This document shows positions 1 to 7,583 of a stretch of DNA of 49,461 nucleotides, in pieces. Where the stretch lies: positions 1 through 49,461 of the forward strand of contig CANRAY010000008.1 of assembly GCA_947628735.1 (NCBI GenBank), given 5' to 3'. Origin of the DNA: an uncultured Clostridia bacterium. Lineage in GTDB: Bacteria; Bacillota; Clostridia; TANB77; CAG-508. Numbering within the stretch: the stretch's first letter is position 1; each line of letters opens with the position of its first letter. A program made the position numbers and the translations under genes. The notes beneath the pieces are model-generated. The model saw only the letters and a program-made list of their open reading frames with translations. It was not told the DNA's origin and ran no database searches.

Positions 1-20
1 TTTATGTAAAAATAAAATAT

Positions 21-46
21 AAGAGCCTAAATTTAATCAGGCTCTT
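21..46 (-). terminator. Hairpin terminator after the dinD-like remnant
   Basis: AAGAGCC pairs with GGCTCTT around an AT-rich loop. Read on the minus strand it is followed by a T-rich tract (ATATTTTATTTTT), so it fits a rho-independent terminator for the minus-strand dinD-like remnant. Confidence 0.6.
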
Positions 47-51
47 TATGG

Positions 52-73
52 GCGGAATTTATTCCGCTTTTTT
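52..73 (+). terminator. Rho-independent terminator for a gene upstream of the window
   Basis: GCGGAAT and ATTCCGC form a compact hairpin followed directly by six T on the plus strand. It probably ends a plus-strand transcript that starts left of the window. The hairpin lies inside the 3' end of the minus-strand dinD-like remnant, so the CGG of that remnant is also part of this stem. Confidence 0.7.
64..66 (-). other. In-frame CGG, candidate +1 shift site (dinD remnant)
   Basis: CGG occupies a zero-frame codon position 144 bases after the TTG start. Skipping the C reads GGA (Gly) and continues in the frame that better matches DinD. It is the weakest of the five cases because the gene is already truncated and the triplet is part of a terminator stem. 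Confidence 0.45.
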
Positions 74-390
74 ATTACACCTTCAAATTTTCTCCATTCT
101 TTGTAATCTAGTACAATTTGTAATTCTCTAGCGTACCAAAATTCAATACCATTTGCATCAATATGTTTGATATCTTCAAAAGATTTATTATTTTTATCTA
201 TTTTTTTCAATAATATCATCTCCATTTAAAATATTTTTATGTTTATAATTATAAAACATCTGTTTGCGATTGTCAATAATATTTTAATTGTTATGTTATG
301 AATATGTAAAAAGTAATTTTATTTCTCTCACTTTGTTTCATTTTCATGGTACAAAACTCGGTGGGAAAAAATGCATACTGAAAAAACTAA

Positions 391-421
391 AAAAAATACC
401 ATTCTTTTCAGAATGGTATTT
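391..421 (-). terminator. Terminator of tRNA-Leu
   Basis: On the minus strand AATACCATTCT and AGAATGGTATT form an 11-bp stem with a GAAA loop, followed by a run of T. It lies directly downstream of the minus-strand tRNA-Leu and looks like a strong rho-independent terminator. The stretch 211-390 otherwise holds no gene that I can see. Confidence 0.85.
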
Positions 422-458
422 CTAGTTATCTGTTTTATAGTTCGAACAGATACGTTGT

Positions 459-542
459 TGGTGCGGATGAAGGGACTCGAACCCCCACGCCGTTGGCACT
501 GGTTCCTAAGACCAGCGCGTCTGCCAGTTCCGCCACATCCGC
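459..542 (-). tRNA. tRNA-Leu (anticodon UAG)
   Basis: On the minus strand the acceptor stem GCGGATG pairs with CATCCGC, followed by discriminator A and an encoded CCA (plus-strand 459-461). The anticodon stem CTGGT/ACCAG encloses loop CTTAGGA, so the anticodon is UAG. A long variable arm and the GGTTCGAGTC T-loop region fit the class II tRNA-Leu fold. It has its own promoter upstream and a terminator downstream, so it is a single-gene unit. Confidence 0.95.
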
Positions 543-563
543 ATTATTGTTTGCACATTTCTT

Positions 564-592
564 ATAATATCACTACATAAGGAAAATGTCAA
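564..592 (-). promoter_or_regulatory. Sigma-A promoter of tRNA-Leu
   Basis: On the minus strand TTGACA (plus 587-592) and TATTAT (plus 564-569) are separated by exactly 17 bases, about 20 bases upstream of the tRNA 5' end. This is a near-consensus housekeeping promoter. Confidence 0.85.
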
Positions 593-676
593 TAATTATA
601 TTGAATTTTGTAGAATTGATTTTTACATAGATATGTGATAAAGTTATATGAGAAAATTAGATATTTAGAGGGAAAA

Positions 677-2053
677 ATGGATAATATCGAAATACTATCA
701 GTTCAAAAAAATAAAGAATATGTTGTAGAGATTATAGATAATGGATATGATGGTGAAGGAATTGCAAAAATTGATAATTTTACAATTTTTATTCCAGAAG
801 CTATTAAAGGAGAAGTATGTAAAATATTAATTCTTAAAGTAAATAAGAATTTTGCATATGGAAAGATTATTGAAATTATAGAAAAATCTGATCAGAGAAT
901 AGATGAAGATTGCCATACATATAAAAGATGTGGTGGTTGTAGTTTACGTCATGTTGATTATGATTATACTTTAAAAATGAAGCAAGATATAGTACAGAAT
1001 TTAGTAAATAAAGGATTAAATACAGAGTTACCTGTAAATTCAACAATAGGTATGGAAAAACCATATTGCTATCGTAATAAGTTACAGTATCCGGTAGGAC
1101 TAGATAAGAATAATAAACCTATTATGGGAGTTTTTGCAAAAAGAACTCATGATATTATTCCAGTAGATCATTGTTTTATTCAAAATCAGGAATCAGAGAG
1201 AATAGCTAAATTTATTTTTAACTTATTTTTAGAGTATAATATTCCAGTTTATCAAGAAAAGACTAGAAAAGGTAAACTTCGTCACATTGTTATAAAAAAT
1301 GGAATCAGAACAAATGAGTTTATGTGTGTGTTAGTAACTAATGATGAAAAAATAGAAAATGAAAATAAAATTGTAGAGAGTATTATAAAAGAATTTCCAA
1401 ATGTAAAGACAATTATTAAAAATGTTAATTCTGATAACACAAATGTGATTTTAGGAAAGAAAAATATTGTATTATATGGAGATGGATATATCTACGATAA
1501 GTTGGGAGAATATACCTTTAAAATTTCTCCAATGTCATTTTATCAGACAAATCCTGTTCAAACAGAAATTTTATATAGTAAGGCAATAGAATATGCAAAG
1601 CTAAATAAAGAGGATATTCTTTGTGACCTTTATTGTGGTATTGGGACAATTGGTATTTTTGCTTCCAAATATGTGAAGAAGGTTTACGGAATTGAAATTG
1701 TAAAAGAAGCAATAGAAGATGCAAATGAAAATGCTAGGATTAATGAAATTAAAAATATAGAATTTGTTACTGGTGATGTAGAGCAAGTATTTAAGAATAT
1801 GATAAACAATAAACAGATTTTACCAACAGCAATTATTGTAGATCCACCAAGGAAAGGTTTGTATGTTAATACAATTCAAACGATTTTAGCATTAAATGTT
1901 AAAAAAATAGTATATGTTAGTTGCAATCCGGCAACTATGGTTAGAGATTTAAAATTGTTATCTGATAAATATGAAATTAAAGAAATACAGCCAGTGGATA
2001 TGTTCCCATTTACTAGTCATGTGGAGTGTGTAGCAAATCTACAACTAAAATAA
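677..2053 (+). CDS. 23S rRNA (uracil-5-)-methyltransferase, RlmD/TrmA family
   Basis: A 458-residue SAM-dependent RNA methyltransferase that makes 5-methyluridine; RlmD-like enzymes act on 23S rRNA. An N-terminal TRAM-like beta domain is followed by the [4Fe-4S] cysteine cluster (CHTYKRCGGC, with a later Cys in PVDHCFIQ). The Rossmann methyltransferase domain contains LYCGIGTIGIF (SAM binding), DPPRKGL, and the catalytic cysteine in YVSCNPATMVRDL. Length and motif order are normal for the family. I chose ATG 677 because AGAGGG lies four bases before it; an in-frame ATG at 635 has no ribosome binding site. Low-GC Firmicutes often carry several paralogues (RlmCD, TrmFO-independent types), so the exact target uridine cannot be assigned from sequence alone. 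Confidence 0.9.
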   Translation: MDNIEILSVQKNKEYVVEIIDNGYDGEGIAKIDNFTIFIPEAIKGEVCKILILKVNKNFAYGKIIEIIEKSDQRIDEDCHTYKRCGGCSLRHVDYDYTLKMKQDIVQNLVNKGLNTELPVNSTIGMEKPYCYRNKLQYPVGLDKNNKPIMGVFAKRTHDIIPVDHCFIQNQESERIAKFIFNLFLEYNIPVYQEKTRKGKLRHIVIKNGIRTNEFMCVLVTNDEKIENENKIVESIIKEFPNVKTIIKNVNSDNTNVILGKKNIVLYGDGYIYDKLGEYTFKISPMSFYQTNPVQTEILYSKAIEYAKLNKEDILCDLYCGIGTIGIFASKYVKKVYGIEIVKEAIEDANENARINEIKNIEFVTGDVEQVFKNMINNKQILPTAIIVDPPRKGLYVNTIQTILALNVKKIVYVSCNPATMVRDLKLLSDKYEIKEIQPVDMFPFTSHVECVANLQLK

Positions 2054-2077
2054 AAACATAAGAAAGGAAGATGTTTG

Positions 2078-2962
2078 TTGGAAAGTAATAAATTAGAAAC
2101 TATTTCAAATCTTTTTGAAGGAAAAGAAATTAGAAGCGTTTGGGATGCTGAAAAAGAAGATTACTATTTTAGTGTAGTTGATGTTATTAAAGCATTAACC
2201 GACAGTCCTGATCCATCACATTATTGGAGAACTTTAAAATACAGAATGACTAAAGAAGGAAATGAAACCGTCACAAATTGTGACACTTTCAAATTTGAGT
2301 CGAAAGATGGCAAAATGAGAAATACAGATGTTTTAAACACACAAGGAATATTACGCCTGGTTGAATCAGTACCGAGTAATAAAGCTGAACCATTTAAATT
2401 ATGGCTAGCTCAAATGGGAAAAGAAAGAATTGATGAAGTCTTTGATCCTGAAATAGCAATAAAAAGAGCAATAGATTATTATAGAAATCGTGGTTATTCA
2501 GATAAATGGATTGAAGCTAGACTAAAAGGAATATTAGATAGAAATAAATTAACAGATGTATGGAAAGAAAATGGAATAACAGAAAGCTATGAATTTGCAG
2601 TTCTAACAAACGAAATATATAAAACTTGGTCAGGTATGAAAGCTTCACAATATAAAGCATACAAAGGTATTAGAAAAGAATCTTTAAGAGATAATATGTC
2701 AGATGTAGAAGTGGTATTAACAGATTTAGGAGAAATAGCTACAAGAGAGCTAGCTAAAAAGCACAAACCTTATGGATTAAAAGAAAATAGAAAAGTTGCA
2801 AAAGCAGGAGGAGAGGTTGCAAAAACAGCACGAGATGATTTAGAGAAAAAACTAGGTGAAACAGTAATTAGCAAAAAGAATGCTTTAAATTATAAATATA
2901 TAGAGCAAAAAGTTTTAGATAGAATAAAAGACAAGAATGATGCTAATCAAAAACAAGGTTAA
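2078..2962 (+). CDS. Bro-N domain protein (phage antirepressor-like)
   Basis: A 294-residue protein. The N-terminal ~110 residues have the BRO/antirepressor-type DNA-binding fold pattern: a start near LFEGKEIRSVWD, then YYFSVVDVIKALTD, a W-x-x-L/R stretch, and TQGILRLVESVPS. A conserved central block follows (FKLWLAQMGKERIDEVFDPE, then RAIDYYRNRGYSDKWIEARL), and the tail is basic and helical. Such proteins occur in phages and in bacterial chromosomes; the exact function of this chromosomal subfamily is unknown to me. The start is TTG at 2078, seven bases after AAGGAAG; an in-frame TTG at 2075 is possible. It sits 24 bases after the methyltransferase gene. A related DinD-type remnant, also with a DNA-damage/phage flavour, lies at the left edge of the window. 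Confidence 0.75.
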   Translation: MESNKLETISNLFEGKEIRSVWDAEKEDYYFSVVDVIKALTDSPDPSHYWRTLKYRMTKEGNETVTNCDTFKFESKDGKMRNTDVLNTQGILRLVESVPSNKAEPFKLWLAQMGKERIDEVFDPEIAIKRAIDYYRNRGYSDKWIEARLKGILDRNKLTDVWKENGITESYEFAVLTNEIYKTWSGMKASQYKAYKGIRKESLRDNMSDVEVVLTDLGEIATRELAKKHKPYGLKENRKVAKAGGEVAKTARDDLEKKLGETVISKKNALNYKYIEQKVLDRIKDKNDANQKQG

Positions 2963-2979
2963 TATAGGAGAAAAAATAA

Positions 2980-3084
2980 TTGAAAAAAGAAAATTCAACT
3001 AGTAAGGATTTCTTACTAGTTCAAAAAGAAAGAAGTAGAAAAGTAAAGCGAAATGTTAAGTATTATAATTTAGATGAAAAATAA
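2980..3084 (+). CDS. Small basic protein of unknown function (34 aa)
   Basis: A short ORF starting with TTG nine bases after AGGAG (2966-2970). It encodes 34 residues, many of them Lys/Arg (KERSRKVKRNVKYYNL near the end), with no recognisable domain. It sits between the Bro-N gene and the radical SAM gene with short gaps on both sides, as in one transcript. A perfect 10-bp inverted repeat lies within its 5' half. I cannot assign a function; it may be a leader-like peptide, or not translated at all. The evidence is the ribosome binding site and the lack of other content in this gap. Confidence 0.4.
   Translation: MKKENSTSKDFLLVQKERSRKVKRNVKYYNLDEK
2997..3021. repeat. Perfect 10-bp inverted repeat inside the small ORF
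   Basis: AACTAGTAAG and CTTACTAGTT are separated by five bases. No T-tract follows, so it does not look like a terminator; an operator or mRNA hairpin is more likely. Confidence 0.55.
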
Positions 3085-3104
3085 AAATTAAGAAGGGATT
3101 AATT

Positions 3105-4190
3105 ATGCTGAAGGATCTATGTTTTGAAGTAATACAAACTTGTCCTAATGAATGCAAATTTTGTTCTTCTAATTCATCACAAGAAAAAAATAAAATAATT
3201 TCATTTGAACAATTTAAAAAAACAGTAATGTATTTTATTAATAATGGTGGTGTAGAAGAAATATCAATTTCAGGAGGAGAGCCATTTTTGCATCCTCAGT
3301 TATATGAAATGACAAAATTTTGCAAGGACAAAGGCATTAGGGTTGTTATTTTTACTAGTGGAATAAAAAAGATGGACAATGTGCCTAAAGAATTGATACA
3401 ACAGATAAAAGATAGATGTGAAAGAGATTTACAAGAGATAGAAGAAAATGAACCATGGAATGAAAGATTAAAGAAAAATGTAAGAGCTTATTATGATAGA
3501 ATGATTAATCCAGGACAATATACGTCTATTACAAGTCAAGAATTTAAAAAGCTAAAAGATTTAGGATTGGACAAAATTGTATTTGATTGGCAAGCATTGG
3601 ATGAAGAGCTTGATAATGAACTGATGGGAAGAAAAGGATTAAATACAGCATTAATGAGTTCCTTAATTAAAGCTAAAGGAGAAGGATTAAACGTAGATGT
3701 TCATTTCATCCCTATGAAACCGAATTATAAACAATTTCCAGATATTATAGAATGCTTAGAAATTGCAGGAATTGAAAATATTAGTATTTTGAATTTTGTA
3801 CCACAAGGCAGAGGAAGAATAAATAAAAAGGAATTAATGCTTGATGAGCAAGAATTGAAGGAATTTTCTGAAATTGTGCAAAGGGAACAAAAAAGATATA
3901 GTGGTAAGATTAGAATAGGCATACCTTTAAATGGAAAAATATCTCATTTATGTACAGCAGGAACAGAAAAGTTAGATATTAGATATGATGGAGTAGTATT
4001 ACCTTGTCCAGCATTTAAAGAAATGAGTATAGAAACCATGAAAAAATATAATATACATTTACATAGCATATATGAAGATCTAGAAAAGGTTGTTGTACCA
4101 GGAGGAAAAAGAAAAGAACCACTGTGCAAACAAGTTTATGGATTTACAGGAAATTTGATTAGTGATGATGTTCAAATAGAAGAAAAATAA
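3105..4190 (+). CDS. Radical SAM protein
   Basis: A 361-residue radical SAM enzyme. The cluster-binding CxxxCxxC motif is visible as CPNECKFC near residue 13, followed by the GGE-type SAM-binding motif in ISISGGEPFLHP. The C-terminal part has further cysteines (SHLCTAGTEKLDIRYDGVVL then PCPAF, and a late PLCKQ), suggesting an auxiliary Fe-S site of the MoaA/SPASM type. An unusual acidic helical insert at roughly residues 100-130 (CERDLQEIEENEPWNERL) interrupts the barrel. The substrate cannot be told. The next gene is a Nudix hydrolase 31 bases downstream, probably co-transcribed, which suggests a nucleotide- or cofactor-related pathway, but this is inference. ATG at 3105 follows AAGGGA. Confidence 0.8.
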   Translation: MLKDLCFEVIQTCPNECKFCSSNSSQEKNKIISFEQFKKTVMYFINNGGVEEISISGGEPFLHPQLYEMTKFCKDKGIRVVIFTSGIKKMDNVPKELIQQIKDRCERDLQEIEENEPWNERLKKNVRAYYDRMINPGQYTSITSQEFKKLKDLGLDKIVFDWQALDEELDNELMGRKGLNTALMSSLIKAKGEGLNVDVHFIPMKPNYKQFPDIIECLEIAGIENISILNFVPQGRGRINKKELMLDEQELKEFSEIVQREQKRYSGKIRIGIPLNGKISHLCTAGTEKLDIRYDGVVLPCPAFKEMSIETMKKYNIHLHSIYEDLEKVVVPGGKRKEPLCKQVYGFTGNLISDDVQIEEK

Positions 4191-4221
4191 TTTAGGAAAA
4201 CTTATATAAGGAGGAAAATAT

Positions 4222-4632
4222 ATGAAAAAATTGAATGTAATAATGGTATTTAATCAGGAAGAAGATAAAATTTTAATGTGTAAGAGAGCAAAAGAACCAT
4301 ATAAGGGAAAATACAATTTAGTTGGAGGCAAAGTAGAACAAGGAGAAGATGAATTACATGCTGCTTATAGAGAATTACAAGAAGAAACTGGTATTACAAA
4401 AGATAATATTACATTGATACCAATTATGAATTTTCAATACAAGATATCAGATATCGAATTAGAACTTTATGCTGGAAAATTGAAGAAGAATGTAGAGGTT
4501 GTTAAAGAAGTAAATGAATTATATTGGATAGATAAAAAAGAAAACTTTTTTGATTTACAAAAATATGCAGGTGAAGGTAACATTGGACATATGTTAGAAA
4601 GAGTAGAAATGAATAAGGATAAATTGATATAA
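4222..4632 (+). CDS. Nudix hydrolase (MutT-like)
   Basis: A 136-residue single-domain Nudix protein. The Nudix box GX5EX7REUXEEXGU is complete: the GGKVEQGEDELHAAYRELQE segment followed directly by ETGI, residues ~36-59. Enzymes of this family hydrolyse a nucleoside diphosphate linked to another group X, with Mg2+ held by the glutamates of the box. The substrate is not predictable here; candidates are oxidised dNTPs or a nucleotide sugar/cofactor linked to the preceding radical SAM gene. The start ATG follows AAGGAGG at a normal distance, and a bidirectional terminator lies directly after the stop. Confidence 0.85.
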   Translation: MKKLNVIMVFNQEEDKILMCKRAKEPYKGKYNLVGGKVEQGEDELHAAYRELQEETGITKDNITLIPIMNFQYKISDIELELYAGKLKKNVEVVKEVNELYWIDKKENFFDLQKYAGEGNIGHMLERVEMNKDKLI

Positions 4633-4639
4633 ATTGTTT

Positions 4640-4697
4640 AAAACCCAGAGCAATAGAAGTCATAGATAAACTTCAATACTCTGGGTTTTGTTTTTTA
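4640..4697. terminator. Bidirectional terminator between convergent genes
   Basis: AAAACCCAGAG and CTCTGGGTTTT form an 11-bp stem; inside the loop GAAGT and ACTTC can form a second stem. The plus strand ends in GTTTTTT and the minus strand in TTTT, so it can terminate both the Nudix transcript and the minus-strand CotF-like transcript. Confidence 0.85.
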
Positions 4698-4940
4698 TTT
4701 TCCAGTAAATTTTTGCTTTACAGTATCAATTTTATTTTGTTCTGCTGTTTCTGTTTTATACCAACCTTGTTGTGCCATTAAATTGTAGATTTTATTTTGA
4801 ATATCTAAAGATTGATTTAATGCATCTTTAAATGCCATATGAACTTCTGCTGTTGTTGATTCAATTGCTCCATGAAGATATAAGTCGCATACTCCTTTTT
4901 CAATTAGTAATTCTTTTTCCATTAAATCTTTATCTCCCAT
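4695..4940 (-). CDS. CotF-like spore coat protein, C-terminal half
   Basis: An 81-residue protein resembling the second half of the Coat F domain: an MEKELLIEKGVCDLYLHGAI segment, then ALNQSLDIQNKIYNLMAQQG and WYKTE near the C-terminus. Coat F proteins form helical bundles and occur in the spore coat of Bacillus and many Clostridia. Full-length CotF proteins combine this half with an N-terminal half, which here is encoded by the separate upstream gene (4953-5126). The start ATG at 4940 is preceded by AAAGGAGG. The gene ends at the shared terminator. It suggests that the organism sporulates, although CotF-like genes are not proof. Confidence 0.7.
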   Translation of the reverse strand: MGDKDLMEKELLIEKGVCDLYLHGAIESTTAEVHMAFKDALNQSLDIQNKIYNLMAQQGWYKTETAEQNKIDTVKQKFTGK

Positions 4941-4952
4941 GTTATTCCTCCT

Positions 4953-5126
4953 TTACAATAAATTTAAAAATTTGTTACATAGTTCTGTATGTTTTGTTTC
5001 TAATTGTTTCATGTAATCTGAAAGTGTAGAATTTTGAAGTTGAGTTGATGTTTTTTGGCTACATGATTTCATAAAAGTTTCATGGCCTAATGCATCTTCA
5101 ACATATAAAAGTTCTTTACTTGTCAT
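4953..5126 (-). CDS. CotF-like small protein, N-terminal half
   Basis: A 57-residue helical protein beginning MTSKELLYVEDALGHETFMK, with a later SDYMKQLETKHTE stretch. This resembles the first helical half of CotF-type proteins, where a KELLYVEDAL block leads a four-helix bundle. It is the first gene of a two-gene minus-strand operon, 12 bases before the C-terminal-half gene. The start ATG 5126 follows AGGTGG seven bases upstream; an earlier in-frame ATG at 5138 lacks a binding site. The two proteins probably assemble together, but this is inferred from synteny and length. Confidence 0.65.
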   Translation of the reverse strand: MTSKELLYVEDALGHETFMKSCSQKTSTQLQNSTLSDYMKQLETKHTELCNKFLNLL

Positions 5127-5281
5127 AAATATCACCACCTAAAAACAGTATTTCCAAAATTTATCAATTTATACAGATAAACGGAAATTACAATTATAAT
5201 TTTTGAATCTAAAGATATAATTGATTTTTTAGTATCAATTTGATATGATACGTGCATAATAAAAATATATGGAGGAGAAAA

Positions 5282-5851
5282 ATGAATAGAGAAGAAGCTT
5301 TTACTTTATTACAAGAGTATAATAAGGAGCCATTTCATATTTTACATGGATTAACAGTTGAAGGAGTTATGAGATATTTTGCAAAAGAGTATGGAGAGGA
5401 TGAAGATTATTGGGGAATTGTAGGATTACTTCATGATGTGGATTTTGAAAAGTATCCAGATGAACATTGTGAAAAATGTATTGAGATATTACAAGAAGCG
5501 GGATATCCAGATGATTTTATTTATAGTATTTGTAGTCATGCATATGGTATGCATAATGACAAAAAGCCAAATAAATTAATGGAAAAAATATTATATGCAA
5601 CAGATGAATTAACAGGATTAATAGGAGCTACTATAAAAATGAGACCTTCAAAAAGTGTTCAAGATTTAGAGGTTTCTAGTTTAAAGAAAAAATTTAAGGA
5701 CAAAAAATTTGCAGCTGGGTGTTCAAGAGATGTTATTAAAAATGGAGCAGATATGTTAGGATGGGAATTGGACGAATTATTTGAAAAAACAATTTTAGCA
5801 ATGAGGAGCTGTGAGGATTCTGTAAATACAACTATGTCAAATTTATTTTAA
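5282..5851 (+). CDS. HD domain phosphohydrolase-like protein
   Basis: A 189-residue HD-superfamily protein. The metal-binding pattern is visible as an early His (HILHGLTVEGV), the HD pair in GLLHDVDFEKYP, a third His (CSHAYGMH) and a distal Asp (YATDELTGLI). HD proteins are metal-dependent phosphohydrolases acting on nucleotides or phosphoesters; the exact substrate is unknown for this small stand-alone group. I place the start at ATG 5282 because GGAGGAG lies just before it; an upstream in-frame ATG at 5252 has none. It is followed 18 bases later by an SDR gene, probably in the same transcript. The 150 bases before it separate it from the divergent CotF-like genes and hold no ORF. Confidence 0.8.
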   Translation: MNREEAFTLLQEYNKEPFHILHGLTVEGVMRYFAKEYGEDEDYWGIVGLLHDVDFEKYPDEHCEKCIEILQEAGYPDDFIYSICSHAYGMHNDKKPNKLMEKILYATDELTGLIGATIKMRPSKSVQDLEVSSLKKKFKDKKFAAGCSRDVIKNGADMLGWELDELFEKTILAMRSCEDSVNTTMSNLF

Positions 5852-5869
5852 AATAAAGGAGTAATACAT

Positions 5870-6637
5870 ATGTTAGCATTGATTACAGGTGCTTCTTCAG
5901 GTATTGGAAGAGATATGGCCAGAGAACTAGCCAAAGTAGGATATAATTTAGCTTTAGTTGCTAGAAATCAAGAAGGACTTGATCAAATTAAAAATGAATT
6001 AGAAAAAGAGTATCCAAATATTAAAGTTCAGACTTTAGCTATGGATTTATCATGCATAGAAAATTGCTATCATTTACATGAATGTGTGCAAGATGTGGAT
6101 ATCTTGATTAATAATGCAGGTTTTGGGTTATTTGGTAGATTTAAAAATACTGATTTGACAAAAGAAATAAATATGATTCAAACTAATGTAACTGCATATC
6201 ATATTTTAATGAAATTATATTTACAAGATATGATAAAAAAAGATGCAGGACATATTTTAAATGTTGCTTCTATAGCAGGTTTTATGCCAGGACCACTCAT
6301 GGCAACTTATTATGCAACTAAAAATTATATTGTTGCTCTTACAAGAGCTGTTCGTAAAGAATTAAAAAAAGAACATTCTAAAGTGAAGATTAGTATGCTT
6401 TGCCCAGGCCCAGTTGATACAAACTTTAATAAAGTTGCTGATGTAAAGTTTAAAATAAAAGGACTTACAAGTGAGTATGTGGCAAAATACGCAATTAAGA
6501 ATATGCTAAAAGGAAAATTTATTATTATTCCGGGAAATTTAATAAAAGTAGCAAGAGGTTTAACTGAAATTACACCAACTGTAATTACAGAAGAAGTTTC
6601 ATATCATATGCAGACGAAAAAAGAAGGCAAAAAATAG
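5870..6637 (+). CDS. Short-chain dehydrogenase/reductase
   Basis: A 255-residue classical SDR oxidoreductase. The NAD(P)-binding TGASSGIG motif is at residues ~6-13, NNAG at ~83, the catalytic Ser in NVASIAGF, and YxxxK in YYATKNY. A VARN basic stretch after the second strand suggests NADPH preference. The overall pattern (ITGASSGIGRDMARELA, LCPGPVDTNF) resembles DltE/YqjQ-type SDRs of Firmicutes, which act on lipids or unknown carbonyl substrates. ATG follows AAAGGAG. It closes a two-gene unit with the HD protein. Confidence 0.85.
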   Translation: MLALITGASSGIGRDMARELAKVGYNLALVARNQEGLDQIKNELEKEYPNIKVQTLAMDLSCIENCYHLHECVQDVDILINNAGFGLFGRFKNTDLTKEINMIQTNVTAYHILMKLYLQDMIKKDAGHILNVASIAGFMPGPLMATYYATKNYIVALTRAVRKELKKEHSKVKISMLCPGPVDTNFNKVADVKFKIKGLTSEYVAKYAIKNMLKGKFIIIPGNLIKVARGLTEITPTVITEEVSYHMQTKKEGKK

Positions 6638-6694
6638 AAATAATATGAAAATGTGAAAGATATGTAAAAAAACCTTAAAAAACTTGCAACAAAC

Positions 6695-6743
6695 AACAAA
6701 TAATGATAATATTATACAAGTTATAGTATTATCATTATTTGTT
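6695..6743 (+). promoter_or_regulatory. 17-bp perfect inverted repeat upstream of the exporter genes
   Basis: AACAAATAATGATAATA and TATTATCATTATTTGTT are exact inverted copies separated by 15 bases. The structure ends six bases before the AGGAG of the permease gene. No T-tract follows, so it is not a simple terminator. TTGCAA at 6684 and GATAAT at 6705 could form a weak promoter within it. It may be an operator or a 5'-UTR hairpin controlling the wall polymer cluster. Confidence 0.6.
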
Positions 6744-6761
6744 ATTTAGGAGAAGAAGAAA

Positions 6762-7571
6762 ATGCATACATTAATAAACATTATAAAAGAACATATAGAA
6801 TATCGCCATCAAATTTTAAAGTTGGCGAAAGCAGATATAGTAAAAACATATAGAGGAGCAGCCTTAGGATGGTCATGGGCTATTATTAAACCTGCAGTTA
6901 CTATTTTTGTATATTGGTTTGCTTTTGAAATTGGATTAAGAGCTGGGAAAGATGTTAATGGATTCCCATTTTTCTTATGGTTAATTTCAGGATTAATTCC
7001 ATGGTTTTATATGAATGATATGTTGACGCAAGGAACAGATGCTGTAAGAAAATATAGTTATTTAGTAACGAAAATGAAGTTCCCGGTTTCTACAATACCA
7101 ACTTTTGTTAGTATTTCTAAACTGATGGTACATGTTATTTTATTAGTAATTATGGGAGTTATTTTTACAGCAATGGGATATCCACCAACAATTTATTGGA
7201 TACAATTACCTTTCTACTTATTGCTAAATTTTATATTTTTTACAGTATTTACTTTATGTTCTTCACTACTTTCAGCAATTAGTAAAGATTTTTCGAATTT
7301 GGTAAAATCAATGATTACAGCTATATTTTGGCTATCAGGAATTGTATGGAATATTGATACAATAAAAATAGGTTGGTTAAAGAAAATATTAATGGTAAAT
7401 CCTGTAACATATTTAGTAGAAGGTTATCGAAATTGTTTTATTCATCAAACATGGTTTTTTGAACAACCAAAAAGACTATTGTATTTCGTAGTTATAGTAG
7501 TTTGTATGCTTATATTTTCAATATGGATATATAGAAAATTAAGAAAAGAAATACCAGACGTTTTAAATTAG
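6762..7571 (+). CDS. ABC-2 polysaccharide/teichoic acid export permease (TagG-like)
   Basis: A 269-residue ABC-2 membrane protein with about six membrane segments. The N-terminal amphipathic part (YRHQILKLAKADIVKTYRGA) and the following LGWSWAIIKPA stretch are characteristic of TagG/Wzm exporters. These move lipid-linked teichoic acids or O-antigen-type polymers across the membrane. It is followed by the matching ATPase (TagH/Wzt-like) after 12 bases and then by polymerase genes, which fixes its role in surface polymer export. ATG 6762 has an AGGAGAAG binding site. Whether the cargo is a true polyglycerol/ribitol phosphate chain cannot be proven from sequence. Confidence 0.9.
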   Translation: MHTLINIIKEHIEYRHQILKLAKADIVKTYRGAALGWSWAIIKPAVTIFVYWFAFEIGLRAGKDVNGFPFFLWLISGLIPWFYMNDMLTQGTDAVRKYSYLVTKMKFPVSTIPTFVSISKLMVHVILLVIMGVIFTAMGYPPTIYWIQLPFYLLLNFIFFTVFTLCSSLLSAISKDFSNLVKSMITAIFWLSGIVWNIDTIKIGWLKKILMVNPVTYLVEGYRNCFIHQTWFFEQPKRLLYFVVIVVCMLIFSIWIYRKLRKEIPDVLN

Positions 7572-7583
7572 GAGTGAAATAGC

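Larger units (their letters stand above)
33..210 (-). pseudogene. DinD-like N-terminal remnant with in-frame CGG
   Basis: Read from TTG at 210, preceded by GGAG nine bases upstream, this gives FEDIKHIDANGIEFWYAREL followed by an LDYKEWRKF segment. It resembles the N-terminus of DinD (DNA damage-inducible protein D), which begins FEEIKLINANG and continues with W-ARQL. Only about 58 codons are present against well over 200 in DinD, so this is a truncated remnant. Codon 49 is CGG (plus strand 64-66). In the zero frame six codons follow before a stop at 46-48. A +1 shift gives KGINSAHKEPD before a stop at 33-35, which aligns better with the DinD segment RAKEACENSGH than the zero frame does. The start could also be an in-frame ATG slightly upstream. 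Identity is fairly secure; function is unlikely. Confidence 0.6.

Noticed and set aside
371..580. 69-residue ORF over the tRNA-Leu region
   Set aside because: It runs antisense through the tRNA-Leu gene and its terminator, has no family resemblance, and its sequence is that of the tRNA complement.
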